Shown piece after piece: positions 5,872-11,735 of a stretch of 11,735 nt of DNA. Made by a program: the position numbers and the translations under genes. Origin of the DNA: Actinomycetota bacterium. GTDB taxonomy: Bacteria > Actinomycetota > Acidimicrobiia > Acidimicrobiales > CADCSY01. The first letter of the stretch is position 1; each line of letters starts with the position of its first letter. The notes beneath the pieces were generated by a model, which saw nothing but the letters and a program-made list of their open reading frames with translations, did no database searches and had not been told where the DNA came from. The DNA is taken from NCBI GenBank assembly GCA_016178435.1, contig JACOTK010000165.1, positions 1 to 11,735 of the forward strand, in the 5' to 3' direction.

Positions 5872-6002
5872 TTCGCCGACGCTAGTACCCCTCGGTCTTC
5901 CTCGGCCACCAATTCGCATCCGAAATCATCCCGCTGCGAGACGATCATCCTTCATGAGGAGGAAATACTCACGTAACAGCTGTTTCGTACCTTGGCCCAC
6001 TA
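5872..6002. promoter_or_regulatory. Divergent promoter region between the cNMP-binding gene and the winged-helix regulator
   Basis: These 131 bp separate two divergent genes. On the plus strand TACCTT (5988-5993) fits the actinobacterial -10 pattern TANNNT and would start transcription at or next to the ATG at 6003, which lacks a ribosome site. On the minus strand TACTAG (5883-5888) is a weaker -10 candidate for the cNMP gene. GAGGAGGAAA (5956-5965) is a strong ribosome-site-like sequence about 40 bases before the regulator start, too far away to serve it. Confidence 0.4.
5975..5984. promoter_or_regulatory. Palindrome in the regulator promoter, candidate operator
   Basis: AACAGCTGTT is a perfect 10-bp palindrome; skipping one base on each side, CG at 5972-5973 and CG at 5986-5987 extend the symmetry. 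It lies just upstream of the candidate -10 at 5988-5993, where a bound regulator would block transcription. Autoregulation by the adjacent winged-helix protein is an inference; OmpR-family proteins more often use direct repeats. Confidence 0.4.
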
Positions 6003-6491
6003 ATGAACGTCGTCCTGCTCCGCTGGCCATCCGAGCGCAACCGCCTCGAGCGTCTCCGCGTCCAGCAGCTGCCCCGTCTCCTCCTGATCGAGCCGGGAGG
6101 CGTTCCGCCCGAGTCGACCGACTGCCTCGAGGATTGGATGCGCATGCCGGTCGACGACATCGATCTGCAACTCCGAACCCGTGCCCTTGCGGTACGTGCC
6201 GATCAGCACGTCAGCCTCAAGCTGGAGTTGGAGGACGGCGTCCTGCGACACGGTGGAGCATGGGTTTCACTCCCGCCCGTTGAGGCTCGCATCACCCAGG
6301 TCCTACTCGATCGAATAGGGACGGTTGTCAGCCGGGACACCCTTGCGCAAAGCGGCTGGCCTCAAGGGGCGCCCGGGCGCAATGCACTCGATGTCCATGT
6401 CCTCCGCCTTCGGCGACGACTGCAGGGCGTCGGGTTGACCATCCGCACGGTTCGGTCTCGGGGTTACCTCATCGAGGTGACAGATGGGTGA
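6003..6491 (+). CDS. Compact OmpR/PhoB-type winged-helix regulator beside glnB-amt
   Basis: A 162-residue protein. The C-terminal residues about 78-158 are an OmpR-type winged helix: LPPVEARITQVLLDR, then VVSRDTLAQSGWP, the recognition helix NALDVHVLRLRRRL (127-140) and the wing IRTVRSRGYLIEV. The N-terminal 65 or so residues are too short for a full receiver (about 115). They keep one hydrophobic strand (PRLLLIEPG) and an end that resembles the last receiver helix, but no recognisable phospho-acceptor Asp pocket, so it is probably not controlled by a histidine kinase. The gene ends 35 bp before glnB and is likely cotranscribed with it. Actinobacterial GlnR, an orphan OmpR-type regulator of nitrogen genes, is a functional parallel, but the N-terminus differs and orthology is not shown. 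The ATG at 6003 has no ribosome site; leaderless translation is plausible. Confidence 0.84.
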   Translation: MNVVLLRWPSERNRLERLRVQQLPRLLLIEPGGVPPESTDCLEDWMRMPVDDIDLQLRTRALAVRADQHVSLKLELEDGVLRHGGAWVSLPPVEARITQVLLDRIGTVVSRDTLAQSGWPQGAPGRNALDVHVLRLRRRLQGVGLTIRTVRSRGYLIEVTDG

Positions 6492-6512
6492 AAGAAAGGA
6501 TGAGTGCGCCAT

Positions 6513-6518
6513 AGGAGG
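6513..6518 (+). promoter_or_regulatory. Ribosome binding site of glnB
   Basis: AGGAGG, eight bases before the ATG at 6527. This is a full consensus site and much stronger than those of most neighbours, fitting high expression of a signalling protein. Confidence 0.8.
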
Positions 6519-6526
6519 CACAGCCA

Positions 6527-6865
6527 ATGCAACTGATAACCGCGATCATCAAGCCCCACGCGCTCGATGCGGTGAAGGACGCGCTCAAGAGCGTGGGCAT
6601 CACGGGGTTGACCGTGAGCGAGGTTCGGGGCTTCGGTCGACAAGGTGGTCACACCGAGACCTACCGAGGCACCGAGTACACAATCGACTTCGTGCCCAAG
6701 GCCATGGTCGAAGTTCTTGTCGATGATGCAGATGTCGACAAGGTCGTCGACACCATTGCCGCCTCGGCGAGGACCGGAAAGATCGGTGACGGAAAGATCT
6801 GGGTGACGGAGGTCTCCCGAGCCGTTCGCATTCGCACCGGAGAGCAAGGAACAGACGCCATCTAG
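6527..6865 (+). CDS. glnB: Nitrogen regulatory protein PII
   Basis: A 112-residue PII signal protein of standard length. It forms a trimer that senses 2-oxoglutarate and ATP/ADP and controls the ammonium channel and other targets. The T-loop spans about 37-55 with Tyr51 (GTEYTIDF) at the modification site; Tyr46 is also present. In Actinobacteria this tyrosine is adenylylated rather than uridylylated by GlnD. The TGKIGDGKIWV segment (B-loop) and the C-terminal RIRTGEQG (C-loop) are intact. Linkage to amt makes it a GlnK-type paralogue by function: in low ammonium it leaves the channel open, in high ammonium it plugs it. No glnD is found in the window. It sits between the regulator and amt in one probable operon. 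Confidence 0.97.
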   Translation: MQLITAIIKPHALDAVKDALKSVGITGLTVSEVRGFGRQGGHTETYRGTEYTIDFVPKAMVEVLVDDADVDKVVDTIAASARTGKIGDGKIWVTEVSRAVRIRTGEQGTDAI

Positions 6866-6901
6866 GCGACAAGCCCATGGCGCGCCTGCGCCTGCACAGA
6901 C

Positions 6902-6906
6902 AGGAG
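6902..6906 (+). promoter_or_regulatory. Ribosome binding site supporting the upstream amt start
   Basis: AGGAG, nine bases before ATG 6916. A second purine-rich site (GAGGGAG, 6928-6934) lies five bases before ATG 6940. Both starts are therefore usable, and the product differs only by eight N-terminal residues ahead of the signal peptide. Confidence 0.5.
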
Positions 6907-6915
6907 AACGACCAG

Positions 6916-8472
6916 ATGAACCAACGAGAGGGAGTATTCATGAACACCGGACATCGAAGGGCGAAGCGCACCCTCATGGCAGCCGTGATGGCCGTGAGTG
7001 GGTGGGCAGCCATGACCTCCGTGGCCTATGCCGATTCCACCGGGTCCAATTTCCCGGTACCGAAAGAACATGACGCCCTCTTTATCGGCACGAACCTGAT
7101 GTGGATCGTGCTCGGCGCCGCCTTGGTCATCTTCATGCAGGCGGGCTTCGCTCTGGTCGAGACCGGCTTTTGTCGGGCAAAGCATGCGGCGCACGTGATG
7201 TCGACCAACGTCGCCATCTTCGGCCTCGGGTTCGTGGCCTTCTTCCTCGTCGGCTTCGCCTTCATGTTCGGCGGCTTCAGCTACAGCGCCTTCGGTATGG
7301 ATGCACCCGTGGGCGAAGCCTTGATCGGCTCCGGGCACTGGGTCTTCCTCTGGAAGGGCGGCTTCGCTCTCGGTGGAAAGGCCTACGACGTCTCGGTGTT
7401 GGCCTTCTTCCTCTACATGGTCGCCTTCATGGACACGACCGCGACCATCCCCACCGGAGCCATGGCCGAGCGGTGGAAGTGGAAGGCCTTCATCGGTTGG
7501 GGTCTCTTCTGTGGAGCGATCTACTACCCGTTGTTCGGCGCATGGACCTGGGGCGGGGGCTGGCTCAGCCAACTCGGCAACAGCATGGATCTGGGTCTCG
7601 GCTACGTCGACTTCGCCGGCTCCGGCGTGGTGCACGCCATGGGTGGTATCGCAGCCCTGACCGGAGCCATCGTGCTCGGACCCCGTATCGGCAAGTTCGG
7701 CAAGGACGGCAAGGCTCGCGCTCTTCCCGGGCACCACATTCCCATGGCCCTGTTGGGAACCCTGATCCTGTTGTTCGGTTGGTTTGGCTTCAACGCGGCC
7801 AGCACCTTTGCGGCCACCGACCTGCGCTTCACCGTCGCTGCCGTCAATACGGGTATCGCCGCTGCCTTTGGTTTGGTGACCGGCATGGCATGGATCATGC
7901 TGCGTCGGGGCAAGCCCGACCCCGGCATGTTGGCCAACGGCATGCTCGCCGGGCTGGTTGCCATCACGGCGCCCTGCGCCTTCGTCCAACCCTGGGCCGC
8001 AGCGGTCATCGGCGTCATCGCCGGCGTGTTGGTCATCGAGTCGATCTTCATCGTCGAGAACAAGTTCAAGATTGACGACCCGGTCGGCGCCATCTCGGTT
8101 CACGGTGTATGTGGTGTCTTCGGCGTGCTCGCCGTGGGCATCTTCGCCGATGGCAGCTACGGCGCCGGCTGGAACCTCACCACGACCACGGACAGAGGCG
8201 TCACGGGCATCCTCTACGGGATCAGCAACCTCGACCAGCTTGCCGCTCAGGCAATCGGTGCGGCCGTGATCGTCGTGGTCTTCGGCGCCGTCTCGTTCAC
8301 CTTCTTCAAGATCCAGAATGCACTCACCAAGGGCGGCATCCGCTCGACGGAAGAGGACGAGGTCGCCGGTCTCGACCTGCCCGAGATGGGCGTCCTGGCC
8401 TACCCCGAGTTCAGCGGGACCCACTTCGGTGTCTCGAGCAGCTCACCACAAGGTGTGCCCTCGATCCACTGA
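6916..8472 (+). CDS. amt: Ammonium transporter Amt
   Basis: A 518-residue Amt/MEP/Rh-family channel in the cytoplasmic membrane. Residues 1-39 look like a signal peptide with a basic n-region, a hydrophobic core and AYA before a likely cleavage site, as in AmtB precursors. About 11 membrane helices follow. The family signature DFAGSGVVHAMGG contains Asp232 and pore His240; the second pore His is His396 in SVHGVCGVFG. DTTATIPTGAMAERW is also conserved. The C-terminal RSTEEDEVAGLDLPEMG is the cytosolic tail that contacts PII, matching the glnB gene 50 bp upstream. The start may be 6916 or 6940; I chose 6916 for its AGGAG, but 6940 gives a more conventional signal peptide. The operon ends at the strong terminator just downstream. 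No essential residue seems missing. Confidence 0.96.
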   Translation: MNQREGVFMNTGHRRAKRTLMAAVMAVSGWAAMTSVAYADSTGSNFPVPKEHDALFIGTNLMWIVLGAALVIFMQAGFALVETGFCRAKHAAHVMSTNVAIFGLGFVAFFLVGFAFMFGGFSYSAFGMDAPVGEALIGSGHWVFLWKGGFALGGKAYDVSVLAFFLYMVAFMDTTATIPTGAMAERWKWKAFIGWGLFCGAIYYPLFGAWTWGGGWLSQLGNSMDLGLGYVDFAGSGVVHAMGGIAALTGAIVLGPRIGKFGKDGKARALPGHHIPMALLGTLILLFGWFGFNAASTFAATDLRFTVAAVNTGIAAAFGLVTGMAWIMLRRGKPDPGMLANGMLAGLVAITAPCAFVQPWAAAVIGVIAGVLVIESIFIVENKFKIDDPVGAISVHGVCGVFGVLAVGIFADGSYGAGWNLTTTTDRGVTGILYGISNLDQLAAQAIGAAVIVVVFGAVSFTFFKIQNALTKGGIRSTEEDEVAGLDLPEMGVLAYPEFSGTHFGVSSSSPQGVPSIH

Positions 8473-8490
8473 GACACCTGATCGCAACAG

Positions 8491-8529
8491 GAGAAAAGCC
8501 CGGGCGGCCCCCCGGGCTTTTCTCTTTTT
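8491..8529 (+). terminator. Intrinsic terminator of the regulator-glnB-amt operon
   Basis: A perfect 14-bp stem, GAGAAAAGCCCGGG (8491-8504) with CCCGGGCTTTTCTC (8511-8524), a 6-base loop and then TTTTT (8525-8529). It begins 18 bases after the amt stop. It has all the features of a Rho-independent terminator. Confidence 0.95.
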
Positions 8530-8549
8530 CCTGTGCATTGTGCCTTGTT

Positions 8550-8603
8550 CCAGGGATGATTTCCCTGGCGTCAGGCGTCAGGCGTCAGGCGCTTGACGCC
8601 TGA
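8550..8603 (-). terminator. Stem-loops at and beyond the gpmA stop, with a GGCGTCA repeat
   Basis: GGCGTCA is repeated three times exactly (8567-8573, 8574-8580, 8581-8587), followed by a partial copy to 8591. The third copy contains the gpmA stop codon. TCAGGCGTCA (8578-8587) pairs with TGACGCCTGA (8594-8603) in a 10-bp hairpin spanning the last codons, and CCAGGGA/TCCCTGG (8550-8556, 8562-8568) forms another stem. With no clear T-run on the minus strand, termination of gpmA here is likely but unproven. Confidence 0.5.
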
Positions 8604-9337
8604 CCGGCGACCGCAGCAGCAGCTGCCTTTGCTGCCTCCGGATCACCCAGATAGCGGGAGCGCACAGGGTGGAGCCGTGCATCGAGCTCGTAGACCAGCG
8701 GAATGCCCGTGGGGATGTTCAAGTCGGTGATCGCATCGTCACCGATGTTGTCGAGGTGCTTCACCAGCGCCCGCAGGCTGTTGCCGTGTGCGGCGACCAG
8801 GACTGTCCGGCCGAGCCGAAGGTCACCGACGATCGCGTCGTACCAGTAGGGCAACATGCGCTCCACGACGTCCTTCAGGCACTCCGTCGCAGGCAGGAGA
8901 TCGGGGGCGAGCAAGGCATAGCGCGAGTCATGGGACGGGTGACGCTCGTCCGAGACCTCGAGCGCCGGAGGGGGCACGTCATAGCTCCGACGCCAGATCA
9001 GGACCTGATCGTCACCGTAGAGCGCGGCGGTCTCCGACTTGTTGCGACCCTGGAGATCACCGTAGTGGCGCTCGTTCAGTCGCCAATGGCGATGCTGGGG
9101 TATCCAGAGTCGATCCAGGGCCTCGAGGGCCAGGTTCGCCGTTCGAATGGCCCGACGCTGCAACGAAGTGTGGACGACATCGGGCAAGAGGTTCTCGTCG
9201 GCCAACATGCAGCCTGCGGCACGAGCCTCGTCCTCACCCTTGGCGGTGAGGTCGACGTCGACCCACCCGGTGAAGAGGTTTTGCTCGTTCCACAGACTCT
9301 GCCCGTGTCGCAGAAGAATCAAGGTCGTCGTGCTCAT
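8585..9337 (-). CDS. gpmA: 2,3-bisphosphoglycerate-dependent phosphoglycerate mutase
   Basis: A 250-residue enzyme of normal length that interconverts 3- and 2-phosphoglycerate in glycolysis and gluconeogenesis. The phospho-acceptor is His11 in LLRHGQS; Arg62, Glu89 (LNERHYGDLQG) and His184 (AAHGNSLRA) complete the active site. NLFTGWVDVDLT and NIPTGIPLVYEL are also characteristic. The C-terminus has an Ala-rich tail (about 234-250) encoded next to the GGCGTCA repeat. The ATG at 9335-9337 precedes the conserved strand directly; its Shine-Dalgarno site is weak. It converges on amt and follows the desaturase by 32 bp, so the two may be cotranscribed although they share no pathway. Confidence 0.97.
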   Translation of the reverse strand: MSTTTLILLRHGQSLWNEQNLFTGWVDVDLTAKGEDEARAAGCMLADENLLPDVVHTSLQRRAIRTANLALEALDRLWIPQHRHWRLNERHYGDLQGRNKSETAALYGDDQVLIWRRSYDVPPPALEVSDERHPSHDSRYALLAPDLLPATECLKDVVERMLPYWYDAIVGDLRLGRTVLVAAHGNSLRALVKHLDNIGDDAITDLNIPTGIPLVYELDARLHPVRSRYLGDPEAAKAAAAAVAGQASSA

Positions 9338-9369
9338 CGAAGCGAGATTACTCGCCGGCAGCGGATGCT

Positions 9370-10440
9370 TCAGTCGGTGAGCCCCAGGCGGGTGGACTGC
9401 TTGGTCAGCTTCGACAACTCCTCGGCCCGGTGCAACGTGGACAGCACCACCCCGTCGAGGCTTTCACGGGCAACGTCGACCGCGTCACCAAGATGCACCC
9501 GGTGATCGCCCACACTGTGGCTCAGCGCTGCCTTCGACGCCACCACCGCAGCGTTGGCCTTGGCCCAATGGGCACGGAACATGCCGAGATCAAAGGAGCC
9601 GTGCTTGACTCGGCCGGCAGCCTTGATCTGCGCCGTGGGCACCTTCAGGTCCTTGACGAGACCAACCCAGCTCCCCATCTTCAGGACGTAGTAAGTCAGG
9701 TCCAGCTCCCACCAGAAGAAGCCCTGGCGAGCCGATGCCTGGTAGTAGTGATGGTTGTTGTGCCACCCTTCGCCCCAAGTGAGCAACGCCAACAACAGCG
9801 AATTGCGGCTGGTGTCGGTCGTGGCATACCGACGACGACCCATGACATGGGCGAGTGAATTGATCGAAAAGGTCGCATGCCACACCAGAACCGTCGATGC
9901 GAAGAAGCCGATGAGAAGCCCGTCCCAGCCCGCGATGAGAAAGCTCGCGATGCCCAGGAACCAGGGGCCGATCCAGTTCTGACGGTCGATGAACCGCAGT
10001 TCGGGAAAGCGCGCAAAATCCTTGATGCCGGCGTAGTCGGTGTCCTTGTACTTGTTCGAGAGGATCCAGCCCACGTGGCTCCACCAGAACCCCTTCTGCG
10101 GGGAGTGCACATCGTCCTCCGTGTCGGAGTTCCGGTGATGTGAACGATGATGGGCGGCCCACCACAGGGGACCCTTTTGCGCGGTGGTCGTCGTCCCGAA
10201 GGCCAAAAGAAACTGCGGCACTCGAGCCAGCTTGTAACTGCGGTGGGCGAAGTAACGGTGATAACCGGCGGTGACGAAGAAGATCCTGATCCAGAAGAGT
10301 GCCAGACCCAGAACGACCGCACGGGTCGAGATGCCGGTGAAGTAGGCAAGAAATGGAAGCAGGTGAATCAGGAAGAACGGGATCGAGTGGATCCAGTTGA
10401 CGCGCTCGTCGGCCAAGCGGTCAAGACCATGATTGGGCAC
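9370..10440 (-). CDS. Acyl-CoA/fatty acid desaturase (delta-9 type)
   Basis: A 356-residue membrane di-iron desaturase. The three histidine boxes are HRYFAH (61-66), HHRSHH (97-102) and HNNHH (227-231); GYHRYFAHRSY and GEGWHNNHHYYQ are typical of stearoyl-CoA desaturases. Hydrophobic segments at about 18-58 and 155-190 fit the usual four-helix layout. It should introduce a cis double bond, probably at C9, into saturated acyl chains, using a reductase not seen here. Beyond about residue 270 there is a C-terminal tail of some 85 residues, partly helical and rich in Ala, Lys and His, longer than in compact family members. The GTG at 10438-10440 is chosen because GGAG lies five bases upstream; GTG 10444-10446 would add two residues. 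Confidence 0.93.
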   Translation of the reverse strand: MPNHGLDRLADERVNWIHSIPFFLIHLLPFLAYFTGISTRAVVLGLALFWIRIFFVTAGYHRYFAHRSYKLARVPQFLLAFGTTTTAQKGPLWWAAHHRSHHRNSDTEDDVHSPQKGFWWSHVGWILSNKYKDTDYAGIKDFARFPELRFIDRQNWIGPWFLGIASFLIAGWDGLLIGFFASTVLVWHATFSINSLAHVMGRRRYATTDTSRNSLLLALLTWGEGWHNNHHYYQASARQGFFWWELDLTYYVLKMGSWVGLVKDLKVPTAQIKAAGRVKHGSFDLGMFRAHWAKANAAVVASKAALSHSVGDHRVHLGDAVDVARESLDGVVLSTLHRAEELSKLTKQSTRLGLTD

Positions 10441-10605
10441 TGGCACTCCAGAGTGAGGTCGATGGGAGTTGTAAGAACACTATCGGCAGATCAGCCACGG
10501 TAGAGAGGCTCACCGTTTCTACCTTTGACCCAAAGCCTGACGGTAGGTTACGGCATTCCTCGGAGCCGACCCAGTCGGGAGGGCAACCCGACGGGCAGGA
10601 CAGGC
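10441..10605. other. Intergenic region between the sugar dehydrogenase and the desaturase
   Basis: This 165-bp spacer must hold the end of the dehydrogenase transcript and the desaturase promoter. Seen here are ACGGTAG twice as a direct repeat (10497-10503, 10540-10546), with CACCGT in the opposite sense at 10511-10516 between them. GTCGGG/CCCGAC (10574-10579, 10587-10592) form a 6-bp stem with a 7-base loop and no T-run. On the minus strand TAGTGT is a possible -10 box near 10472. No gene was found in it. Confidence 0.35.
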
Positions 10606-11735
10606 TCACCCGGCCGGGTCCAACCGATGGATCGGACCGCCGATGGAAACCACGTACAGCTCGCCGGCGGCATCCTCGCCGAAGGACACAAGGGTCCCCT
10701 CCGCCACCCCGACGCCCAGGTCATGTCGCTCCATCTCGGGGACATCCCCAGGGTCCAGCGCCCAGAGTCGCGCCGTGTTGAGGTCTCCGAAGACATAGCG
10801 ACCCCCCAACCCGGCAATCCTGTTTCCCCGATAGACGATGCCCCCCGTGACAGCCTGGCCAACCGAACGTCCGTATTCGTGAACCGGAGCCACGGCGTTC
10901 GACGGCGGGGAACCCTCGAAATGATGGGTGCCCTCCAGGCGATCCCAGCCGAGATTGGCTCCTCCGGATGCGCCGCTCCTGAGCCGGTCGACTTCCTCGA
11001 CGGTGTCCTGGCCGACATCACCGATCCACAGATCGCCATTGGCCCGATCGAACGAGAACCGCCAGGGGTTGCGCAATCCGTATGCCCAGATCTCGCCTCG
11101 CGCACCCGGATGTCGGGGATCGTCGACGAACGGGTTGTCGGCGGGAATCCCGTAAGGCGCGTCGCCCCGGCGGTGCGGGTCGATGCGGAGGATCTTGCCG
11201 AGAAGCTCTTCGGTGTTCTGTGCCCGCTGCTCGGGATCGCCCGAGCCGCCGCCATCACCGAGCCCGAGGTACAACATCGCGTCGGGCCCGAACACGACGT
11301 GTCCGCCGTTGTGGTTCTGAAAGGGTTGATCCACCTCGAGCAGCGTGCGCCGTGACCCGAGGTCGATGTCATCGATCCCAACACCCATCGTGAGCTCGTC
11401 GAGGCGACTGTTGCCACGACGGTCGGTGAAGCTCAGGTACAGCCGATCGCCTTCGGGGGAGAACGCGAGACCCAGAAGCCCACGCTCACCCTCGGTCGTG
11501 GTTTCACCCGCAAGGTCCACGAGGGGCGCCTTGAGCACCTCTCCGCCGCTGAGCACCCGGACGCGACCGGCTCGTTCGGCGACATAGAGCGCGTCATGCC
11601 CATGTCTCGCAACAATGGCCACCGGCTCCTCGAAGCGGCCCACCTCGGTGAGACGAACCTTCACCTCGGATATCGGGGTGCTCGAGACGGCCTCGGGAGC
11701 CAGGCCTGCCGATGTCGTCGGAGCAACCACTGTCC
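10606..11735 (-). CDS. PQQ-type glucose/sorbosone dehydrogenase family protein (5' end outside window)
   Basis: The minus-strand frame is open to the window edge. The valine codon at 11728-11730 could be read as a GTG start, but no ribosome site is visible and Thr/Ser/Pro/Ala-rich sequence precedes the domain, as after a signal peptide or lipoprotein anchor; I treat it as partial. Numbering from that codon, residues about 25-372 are a six-bladed beta-propeller of the soluble aldose/glucose dehydrogenase family. QNHNGGHVVFGPDAMLYLG contains His140, matching the catalytic base of soluble glucose dehydrogenase, and GLRNPWRFSFD carries Arg220 and Asn221, expected near PQQ. It would oxidise a sugar in the cell envelope. 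Whether it truly binds PQQ is unproven, since relatives exist that do not. It ends 165 bp before the desaturase start. Confidence 0.9.
   Translation of the reverse strand, partial: TVVAPTTSAGLAPEAVSSTPISEVKVRLTEVGRFEEPVAIVARHGHDALYVAERAGRVRVLSGGEVLKAPLVDLAGETTTEGERGLLGLAFSPEGDRLYLSFTDRRGNSRLDELTMGVGIDDIDLGSRRTLLEVDQPFQNHNGGHVVFGPDAMLYLGLGDGGGSGDPEQRAQNTEELLGKILRIDPHRRGDAPYGIPADNPFVDDPRHPGARGEIWAYGLRNPWRFSFDRANGDLWIGDVGQDTVEEVDRLRSGASGGANLGWDRLEGTHHFEGSPPSNAVAPVHEYGRSVGQAVTGGIVYRGNRIAGLGGRYVFGDLNTARLWALDPGDVPEMERHDLGVGVAEGTLVSFGEDAAGELYVVSIGGPIHRLDPAG

Noticed and set aside
5973..5990. GlnR-type binding site before the regulator
   Set aside because: A GTAAC half-site is present, but the expected GAAAC at six-base spacing in the same orientation is not, so the match to the GlnR box as I recall it fails.
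6862..8424. A 520-codon minus-strand open frame antisense to amt
   Set aside because: Its product is a low-hydrophobicity, Asp/Glu/His/Gly-rich string with no domain, as expected from the complement of a GC-rich membrane protein gene. Amt on the other strand has all its family motifs.
8669..9505. A 278-codon plus-strand open frame opposite gpmA
   Set aside because: No motif and no ribosome site; it overlaps gpmA and the desaturase end, both of which have complete catalytic motifs.

Overview
This is a high-GC bacterial window with actinobacterial gene content. The first three genes have the same order and orientation as the origin-proximal pknB / pabA (trpG) / crgA block of mycobacteria, and CrgA is an actinobacterial division protein. 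The membrane Fe-S reductase resembling EtfD, the OmpR-type regulator beside glnB-amt and the poor or absent Shine-Dalgarno sites before several genes also fit Actinomycetota. An Acidimicrobiia-like lineage is my best guess, but that is inference from memory and not a database result.

Layout. Bases 1-399 (+) are the 3' end of a PASTA-domain gene, most likely the PknB kinase. It converges on pabA (462-1040, -), which is divergent from crgA (1106-1408, +). A 113-bp spacer with nested palindromes and a DnaA-box-like site separates crgA from a convergent small membrane zinc-ribbon gene (1522-1776, -). Upstream of that on the minus strand are a thiolase (1881-3077), an EtfD-like membrane Fe-S oxidoreductase (3168-5393) and a stand-alone cyclic-nucleotide-binding protein (5446-5871). 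They look like a fatty-acid beta-oxidation module: the thiolase releases acetyl-CoA, the EtfD-like protein passes acyl-CoA dehydrogenase electrons to the quinone pool, and the cNMP protein may sense a nucleotide. A perfect 18-bp palindrome upstream of the thiolase looks like a repressor operator.

On the plus strand, 6003-8472 is a nitrogen module. A compact winged-helix regulator with a shrunken N-terminal domain is followed by a PII protein (glnB) and an ammonium transporter (amt), and it ends at a textbook intrinsic terminator. Convergent to it on the minus strand are gpmA (glycolysis), an acyl-CoA/fatty-acid delta-9-type desaturase, and a PQQ-type glucose/sorbosone dehydrogenase that runs off the right edge.

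No tRNA, rRNA, CRISPR array, insertion sequence or prophage gene was seen. No intergenic gap exceeds 300 bases. The least ordinary items are the compact regulator beside glnB-amt with a palindrome in its likely promoter, the EtfD/thiolase/cNMP cluster with its operator, and the palindromic DnaA-box-like element between two convergent genes.
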